The notes under the pieces were generated by a model that did not search any database, was not told the DNA's origin, and saw only the letters and a program-made list of their open reading frames with translations. Made by a program: the position numbers and the translations under genes. A DNA stretch of 64,000 bases, taken from the NCBI GenBank assembly GCA_958430865.1, contig CAUDNR010000136.1:53766-117765 (forward strand), in the 5' to 3' direction. Of the stretch, positions 56,344-64,000 are shown in pieces. This DNA is from Entrophospora sp. SA101 (lineage: Eukaryota > Glomeromycota > Glomeromycetes > Entrophosporales > Entrophosporaceae). Within the stretch, counting starts at the first letter, position 1. Every line of letters starts with the position of its first letter.

Positions 56344-57680
56344 ATGACCGATCAACAACAACCCGAACTCTACTTTTTATTTGTTTAACTTGTCAAGCTT
56401 GATTTTGTTCTGTTGAAATTCAACGAAATCATTATGTTTCAGATTGACATCGATACAATTTAAAAGGGAAGGTTGTCGAATTACCACCTGTAACCTTGGA
56501 AGTATTTACTCAAAAAGTCTTGGGGACCTTTTAAATTATGAAGATGAGATAAAGATAACCTTTAGTAAATAAAATTTATGTTGATTTAAATGTATGCTAA
56601 TATTATTATAATTGTTATTTAAAACAAAAATTTAAAAGACAAGCACTTTATTATTGGTGGATAAAAAGATAGAAACTTCTATTTGTTTAGGAGAGATGGA
56701 TTGTTTGTTCTGTACACATAAGTCCGATACAATATCACTCATATGACTAAAGTTCATAGTTTCTTCATACCTGAAATTGGATATTTAGTTGATATACATG
56801 GATTAATTAAATATTTAGGAGAAAAGATTTCGGTCGGTAATGTATGCCTTTACCGTAATGGACGTGGAAAAGAGTTTTCAAAGTCTTGAAGCTGTTAAAA
56901 AACACATGGTAAATTTTTTCTTTTTACCAAGAAAAAAATAAGTTTTCAAGTTTTCAACTAATAAAAAAAATTTATTATTTAGATTGATAAAAGGTCATAC
57001 TATGATAATTTATGATCAAGAAGATGATATTATGGAAATATCTGATTATTATGATTTTAGATCTAGCTATTCTGATGTGGATATTGATGATAAATGTGAA
57101 GATATTGATGATGAGGATGAGGATGAATTACCAAAAAGGTATTGGAAGTTTATTAAATAATTTATTTCTTTATGAATGAATGAATAAATAAATAAACAAT
57201 CTGAATATCTGTGAAATATATTGAATAGGAACATGATATATCAAAATAAAGTGGAATTAGTGTTGCCTTCAAGTGCACGTATTGGTCATCTCACTCCTTA
57301 GCAAGATATTATAAACAAAATCTCCGTAATAAGAGGTATTTAAGAGATTCTACTAGGAAACTTTATTGATTTTATTGCAAATTAATTAATTAATTAATCA
57401 ATCAACTGTTTGTTTATTTATTTCATGATGATGGTGATGATGATAATGATAGGAAAATAAAGACATTTCAATAATTAAAAAATTGATAACTCATTATGCC
57501 AATAGTATGGGTTACTCGCAACAATCTGGAGGTGTATTAATCACACATGATGGCGAAAAAAATTTAAAAATTCTTCAACGAAATAATTATCAAGATAAAA
57601 GATGTCAACAGAGTTTTGATACACACATTGGAATCAAAGCAAATAAATTACAACGGTATTTTAAACCACAAGTTATGTAA
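56344..57680 (+). pseudogene. REI1: REI1/ZNF622 ribosome-maturation factor, broken
   Basis: The blocks of REI1 appear in order. Start MTDQQQPELY at 56344; first finger ICLTCQA...EIQRNHYVSD-stop-HRYNLK with VVELPPVTLEVFTQKVL (56370-56520; a Trp codon has become TGA). CLFCTHKSDTISL (about 56700), KVHSFFIPEIGYLVDIHGLI and YLGEKISVGNVCLYRNGRGK (56750-56875; the finger Cys is Arg). GHTMIIYDQEDDIMEISDYY (56995-57055), VELVLPSSARIGH (57250-57285). C-terminus ITHYANSMGYSQQSGGVLIT, DTHIGIKANKLQRYFKPQVM ends at 57680. At least four frameshifts and two nonsense codons occur. REI1 releases Arx1/Alb1 from cytoplasmic pre-60S, an essential-like step, so an intact copy should exist elsewhere. Confidence 0.85.
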
Positions 57681-57830
57681 CTAGATTGGAAATACATTGT
57701 GCGAGTATTATTTATTTTCACCAATAATATAATAATAATTTAATAATAATAAAATTTTATTAAATTCCTCAAAATATATCTAAAAAATCTTATTTAATAT
57801 TTACTAAAAGAAACAATTTAAAGATATTGT

Positions 57831-58348
57831 TTAATAACGTTTCGAAGGTGACTCTAAACCTTTACGAGCGTTGAAAAACTCTTTATTGATCGTCATAAGC
57901 TAGATAAAAAGAAAAAGAATTAATAAATATCGCTTTTAAATTGCTTATCCATAAGGACTCGAAAGATGAATTTCAATAAATTTATTATAAAACTTTTTAC
58001 TTTATAATTTTGATGTTGCTCGATTTTATTCCAAGGTTGTTGTCCGTCCAATCTTTTTAAAACCACATCAGGACATGTTGTTAGTGTGTAAATCCCGTAT
58101 CTTGATTTCGATATCAAAATTTCAATATTGATGATATAAAAAAAGATAAAATATTAAAAACATATATAATTAAAAGAGACTTACGCTGCACCTACGACAA
58201 CTCCCCCACTAGCTGCGACAAGCAATGGAACAAGCTAAATATAAATAAAATATAATAGTTTGTTATTTTGAATATTATTTGAAAAATTACTATTATTATT
58301 TCTACTACTTACTGCAATATTTTGTCTTAAAAAGTTTGAAGCCATCAT
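57831..58348 (-). CDS. NDUFA4: NDUFA4-like cytochrome c oxidase subunit
   Basis: Four small exons (58348-58313, 58234-58185, 58100-58001, 57899-57831) join in phase to 84 residues. The protein reads MMASNFLRQNIALVPLLVAA, a Gly/Ala/Val membrane segment (SGGVVVGAAYGIYTL), then CPDVVLKRLDGQQPWNKIEQ. This matches the single-helix NDUFA4 family (81 residues in man), with N-terminal helix, PDV and PWNK blocks. NDUFA4 was once assigned to complex I and is now regarded as a complex IV subunit. Inner mitochondrial membrane. It is convergent with the REI1 pseudogene. The last exon (LMTINKEFFNARKGL) is the least certain. Confidence 0.8.
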
Positions 58349-60442
58349 TAATTATTATTACGGGTAATTTTATTTTTAATTTCAAGAAGAGAAATTAACT
58401 ATCCCATCATTTAAATATCATTCATTCTATTATTACATTACTATGATTTTTTAATTCTTCTAATTTTGTCATTTGTCCATGGGAATATTTTTCATACTGA
58501 TTGATAATATTTCAACACGTGATTTTTAGCCACAAGATAGATATCAAAAAAATGATAAATGTATGAACATATTTTGTTGCTTGGGGATCCATGGCTACGT
58601 TATTTGGTAGTTTATTTGAGAAATATATATCTGGCTGGATAAATCTTTGTGATTTATATCAAACAAAAGCCCTGGTTCATGTGGTTACGAATATAATTGT
58701 TAAAATTTTGCTTTATGAAAATTGGCAAATATTTTTTGCGAGGAATTTGTTACCGTTACTTTCTAAAAAAAAAAATTACAATTCATCTTTATCTTCGTTC
58801 CATAATAATTCGATCAAGGTCTAAAGGCTGAGTCCAACCTTCTAGAACATTCATTCTTCTTAGAACAAGATGTATTTAGAAAACAATAGTATTACTAATA
58901 CTAATTACTCAAAGTCTCTTAACAAAGGCTTTTCACCAATAAAAGATGTTCCGAAGGGCAGTCTAGAATTAATATATCACTGAAAAATATCATAATTTTT
59001 TAAATTTACAATACAAATTAATGAAGCAAGTGATGATGATAAATTTAGATCCTTCTAATTTTGAGTGGCCAATCCTTATTTTTAATTAATTATTTAATTA
59101 GAATGATGATGGAGTCATACAATCTTTTATTTTTCTATTTATTGAAATCTGGTAAATCTAATGTATCATAACTTCAAAACCATTCACTGGTAAAGACCTA
59201 TTCAATCCGATTCGTCCAATCATCCCACTCATTGGTGACAATAAAAATCTTAATTAAAAAAAAAAGATCAAAATCATATTTATGATTATTTGCTGCTAGC
59301 AATAGTTATTATAGTGGTAATCACTTTTCAATAAGTAAATTTACTTCATTTATTTATCACTATTATTGTTGTTGTTATTGTGTTGTAATAATTAATTTTA
59401 ACAACTATTATTAGATTATTATGATTATTCGTTAGATCTTTACAATTCTGCTGATTTAATAGATGATAATATGAAGAAATTGGTTTGATAACTGAAAATC
59501 ATTAAAAACAGAGAATGTTCCCAGGATTATGAAAATATCACAGAAACCTGCGAAATAACCAACTACGAACTATACAGTTCTTTCCAATAAATTGGAATAA
59601 CATCAAGAAACCAGTAAGGATTGAGGAAAAGAAGATGATAATTAAACAACTTGGAACCAAAAGAAAGGAAGATTTAAAAAAAATATTAATGATAAAATTG
59701 AAGAAGCAATAAGAATTCAAAAGGATATCGGCCTGAATGTTCATCTTTTAAGAGAGAAAAACAATACACCAAACAAAAATTTGCACCAAACCCAAGAACC
59801 GAAACCAGAAATATAACAAAAACTTCAAAGAAGGAACGTCCATAGAAAATTTTCACTTTGAAATAAAAGAAAATTAGCAAAAGAAGTTTTCGACTAAAAA
59901 AAATAAGCACATAAAGAAGTTAGTAGATGAAAAATTGATACAATGAATGACAATAAAAAAAATAATCCGAGAACATTTCAGACGAATACAGTTAATTCTA
60001 ATTCTAATTAATTAATTATTACTATATATATATTTTCATAATAATCTCATTGAATGACGATCATTTATGTTTTTTGTCTTGATATAAAATATAACTCCTA
60101 AAATATTTTTCTAACACACAGTGAAAGAGTAAGTTGCTAGCTTCCGTTTAATACTATTTTTATTGCACAAAGTAGGCTAGACGGATTTTGAAATTTCGTT
60201 TTGAAACGTTAATGTTGTTTGATTGATTGGTTTGGCATTTTGACTTTTTTACTTGAAACAAAATTATATTAATGTAATAACCAAACTCCTTTCAATCAAT
60301 TAAATTATGAAAATTTCATAATTGGCAAGTGTGATACGAGTATAAATAGCATAAATGCGTTTTTTAGCTCTTTATAAAACTTTATAATTCTCTTTACAAA
60401 ACATTTTTAATTTTCATTCTTTCGTTGTTTATATTAAAAAAC
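58349..60442. other. Intergenic, no firm gene
   Basis: A 77-codon frame at 58591-58824 (+, MATLFGSLFEKYISGWINLC) has an ATG but no known domain or exon context; weak candidate. At 59510-59900 (+) a Lys/Glu-rich broken frame (KKPVRIEEKKMIIKQLGTKR) looks like a decayed coiled-coil or element ORF. The rest is AT-rich. Confidence 0.35.
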
Positions 60443-60881
60443 ATGCCTAAAAAACATAATAATAGTATTAGCAAACCTGACAAAAACTTCAACTTCAAAG
60501 AAGTCACAATTACTTTTTCACCAATAACAGTCTTATTGTTTATATTAACGATTCTATCAGCTATATACAGTTATGATAAATATTATAAAAATCAAGTAAC
60601 CTGTCAAATTGTTGTTCCAATCGAACAAGATGATAAATATCAATGGTTCTCTGCTCCTGAGCATTTAACTTCCACTGCAAGTTATAAATCTTTAGACAAT
60701 GGAGCATTTGTTTACCGGCATATTTTCATGGATGAATTCCAGGAAGAATTCAATGTCAAACCAATTCAATTTCCAGTTAAGCGATAGAGACTATTATAAC
60801 CTTTATTCTTTTTTATTGTTTAATCAATTAATCATACCCGATCTATCAATAAATCAAAGTAACTTATTATCGTTATTATTG

Positions 60882-60914
<33 letters not shown>

Positions 60915-61820
60915 GATAATTGATCCAATTCTTAAAGAATATATAAGAAAACATAATCTTACATTTCGTTTGAAGAATGAAACAGAAGAATATATACATC
61001 AATCAATATCAGCGTCATCAGAAAGGTATGCACCATATATTTCCAGTTTTAAAAAAAGAGTAGAAGAAGGTACTTATGTTGATGATGGAAGTGTTTATGT
61101 TCGTTGGGTAAATGATGATGTAAGATATGGAATGTTTGCTGGCAAAGATTTCAAACCAGGAGACGTTATTGGAATCTATGCTGGTAAGATTTTATTTACA
61201 TGATTGTTATGATAAATTAAGTAAATTTGTTAAATGAATTAATGTTTTAAATTAATTAATGATTCATTTCAATAATATTAGGTCTGATAACTCCTTCTTC
61301 AAATGATCTTGAATATGGTAAAATTCAAATATTCCATTAATATTAATATTAATGACAATCAATAATAATAATAATAACAACAACAACAATAATAATAATT
61401 TTTAGCATGGGAATATAATTATCTTGTTGATGTTAAAGATGAAGATGGTGAAAAAATAGCTGTTTGTATTGATGGTAAACATTCAGGAAATTACATGAGA
61501 TTTGCTAATCATAGAGACGGTAAATTATTAATTATTTTTTATTGATTGATTAATTTATTGATTGACTGATTTATTGGTTTTCAATTTCAATTCATTGTTA
61601 GATAACCAAAACGGAGGGCAATTATATGTTGTACATGATGATATGTGGAATGTAGTTTACACTGCTCACACTCATATCAAAGTAAGCAATGATTAATATT
61701 ATATATTTTTATATTTATTATCTCAGATATATTAATTAAATTTTTTTCTAGACCCATGAACAAATATTCGTTAATTATGGTCAAGCATATTGGAATAGTA
61801 GGAAAAAATATAATTTATAA
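60443..61820 (+). CDS. Membrane-anchored SET-domain protein
   Basis: Six exons (60443-60775, 60916-61183, 61282-61317, 61406-61519, 61602-61681, 61752-61820) join in phase to 299 residues. Residues about 26-45 form a hydrophobic segment (ITVLLFILTILSAIY), likely a type II signal anchor. A SET domain fills about 185-299: YGMFAGKDFKPGDVIGIYAG, MRFANHRDDNQNGG (the RF.NH block), HEQIFVNYGQAYW at the end. No post-SET cysteines. SET proteins are lysine methyltransferases using S-adenosylmethionine; substrate unknown. The exon 1 donor (GTTAAG) is non-optimal but keeps frame; the first intron contains a (TTA)n tract. Family-level assignment is firm, activity is inferred. Confidence 0.85.
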
Positions 61821-64000
61821 ATATTAATAATTAAAATAGATTTTATATTTCAATATCTATTATCAACGATGATATGAAAAGTAGTAATAGTAGTAAACAG
61901 TGATGATGGCGATGAAAGCGTCGAAGCAAATTTCTTTTGAAGTTGATAATTATAACATTAAACTTATTAATAAATATTCTGATGCATTTTCTAATTTTAG
62001 AGAAAAAAGAATTGCATAATAAAATAATCTAATAATAACATCACATATTAATTTAATTTGATCAATAAATGGTAATTCTACCATGATTCTATCCTTTATT
62101 AATTCAATTGTAAATATTCTACTACTCAACTTTCCTACAAGTTTGATAAAATGATTGATTAAATACATAATTTCAATGTTTGGATTTAATTTAAACCTTG
62201 TGCGCTGTTGTCGTGAAAACTTTAAAATGTTGGTATTAAAGAATCTATTATCTTTTTATTGCTTTCATAATAATATGGAACTATATTTTTCGGGTCTGGT
62301 ACGATTTCCTGACACTATTTCCCGGCAAGACGTTTTCCGACAACTCAATAATGGTCATGGCAAGAAATAATTTATTTGAAAGTTTTTTCCAATAATTTAG
62401 GATTTAGAAAAATTTTTAATTCAATGTTGGGATGGTCGGTCTCAAAATGTAAAAGAATGAGATATCATTTGGATCACAATTCAATATTAAACAATTTATA
62501 AATAAAGCCCTTAACGGAAAATATATAGGAAATGTACAGTCGAACCTTTGTTTCAGCGAATTTTTGTTTTGGCCTCATTTTTTAATTAACAGTTAATTAA
62601 TATTAAATATTTTCGTTTCAATGAATTTCATATTTACAACGGACAACGAATTTATTGGTAGTAGTAGTATTAGCATTTTAATATTAATATTAATAGTAGG
62701 TGCTAGTCGCGTTACAATGAATTTACGCGATACAAAACATTATATTCAAATAATAAAAAAGATGAAAGTGAACAATAATAATAAATTGTTTAATTAAAAG
62801 ATAACATTATCAAATTACAAAAAATCTGTGTAAATAAAGATGAAATTTTCTTTTATCAAATTTTTACAATTAAAAATTTTTTTACAATTAAAACCTTTGA
62901 AAATGTCTCAACAACAATCATTATCGTCATCCATTAAAAAATGCGTATATATCAACTACTGGACAAAAAATAAAACTATGTCTCTCATATTGATAGGCTC
63001 CCTATGTAAAGCTATATTTATTCAAAAACAGCATTACTTTTTACTTCAAAACTAAGATTTTTACCAATATTGCCTTTATAAACTTAGTGGGTGGTTAAAA
63101 AAAGAAAAAATAGTTACCAGAATTAAACGATGAAGAAGATATTTTGGCCGAATCCTTTAATTTCGGGCTAAATTAAATTTTATTTCTATTTTATTTAATC
63201 TATTTTTATTTACATAAGTTTTATTTTTATATTTCTATTTATTATTAATAACTTGTATAATAATAATTATCTATATTCGTGTATATTTATTTATTATTTA
63301 TTATTATTATTATTAATTAATCCGTAACACGTTCATATTTATTTAAACTTTATTTAGTAGAGATTAATGACGATTCTCGGATTCGCGCAATTCGGGCTAA
63401 TATGTAAAGAATATGTATATAAAGAACTTAATTTCGACCTAATGTAAAAGTAACTTCTGATAAGTTAATTGGTTTCGACCAAATAAAACTAAATAAATAA
63501 ATAGTGATATTTTATTTAAATAAACTTTTATCTTCTTTGAACAAAATTATTTGCTAATCCGAAATCAATTCGTTGATCCCCTATTCAATCTGATCCACAC
63601 AAAAATAAAAACAATTGTTATCACCAATTAAAAATACGCTGTCCCAAATTTAATCGGTGACAATATTGTAAGTTTTCATATGGGTATAGCTTTATGTATG
63701 GCACGCCAACCATGACAAAAGTCTACATTATTTGACATTTAAAATGAGGGTGGCTTTATTTTAAATATTTTCATCCCTGTTTTAAATGATTTAAAATTTA
63801 TTTAAAATGTAAAATTTTTTATTTTAAATGTCACAAATATTACTTAAAATGGCGTCACATGAATTGGATCACTTTTTCAAAAAAAAATTACAAATTTAGC
63901 AATTAACATTTTAAACGAAAAACCTTTCATTTTAAATGATATTTTCTTTATTTACCTGTTTTACTTCATTCTAACTAAACATAGTTAGACGTTATTTTAA
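61821..64000. other. Intergenic to the window end
   Basis: No gene recognised. A TACAGTCGAACCTTTGTTTC word at 62535-62554 resembles a pogo/Tigger-type terminal repeat. TTTCGGGCTAA/TTCGACC words recur at 63160, 63385, 63440 and 63470, and AACTTTATTTAGTAGA at about 63346 is shared with about 16300. CATTTAAAATG-type palindromes recur at 63740-63930. An ATG frame near 62840-63055 (+) has no known content. Confidence 0.4.

Overview
The window is a very AT-rich fungal nuclear segment. Genes are split by short introns (about 50-150 bp, GT...AG), proteins carry long poly-Asn tracts, and intergenic DNA is full of microsatellites and decayed transposons. The families present (F-box/LRR proteins, kinases of the HxDLHSGN/DLG type, BTB-BACK-TLDc proteins, EVKPP nuclease-like proteins) are those expanded in arbuscular mycorrhizal fungi (Glomeromycotina). 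I infer that group; the species is not determinable here.

Layout. 1-4.3 kb: a repeat-rich block with a broken Tc1/mariner transposase, two inverted copies of a 129-bp MITE, two small hairpins, and a broken PD-(D/E)XK-like gene with one MITE copy in an intron. 5.5-13.6 kb: an ordinary gene block with a nine-exon F-BAR/SH3 cytokinesis-type protein, mitochondrial ribosomal protein uL11m, TIM9 (divergent from uL11m across 155 bp) and a cytochrome b5-acyl-CoA dehydrogenase fusion. 16.5-30.7 kb: four tandem units, each an F-box/LRR gene (minus strand) with, in units 2-4, a divergent Pcl-type cyclin (plus strand). The first F-box gene is fused to a protein kinase, and only the last cyclin is intact. 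31.7-33.9 kb: a coiled-coil gene of unknown function. 35.2-38.8 kb: two decayed genes, a Fanzor/TnpB-type nuclease and a cyclin K/T-like gene. 39.9-45.1 kb: a tandem duplication of a BTB-BACK-TLDc gene with signs of gene conversion and CpG decay. 47.9-53.9 kb: choline/ethanolamine kinase, a C2H2 zinc-finger protein and an Nbp2/Skb5-like SH3 protein. 54-57.7 kb: a hAT transposase relic and a REI1 pseudogene. 57.8-61.8 kb: an NDUFA4-like subunit and a membrane-anchored SET-domain protein. The rest has no recognisable gene.

The intact genes serve housekeeping roles: mitochondria (uL11m, TIM9, NDUFA4-like), acyl-CoA oxidation, phospholipid head-group kinase, septation and stress-signalling adaptors. 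The lineage-specific families sit in tandem arrays that are being duplicated, converted, fused and broken. The most unusual items are the dead Fanzor/TnpB relic, the F-box/cyclin tandem array with its F-box-kinase chimera, and the converted BTB-TLDc pair. Exon boundaries were set by eye from splice consensus, phase and protein continuity.
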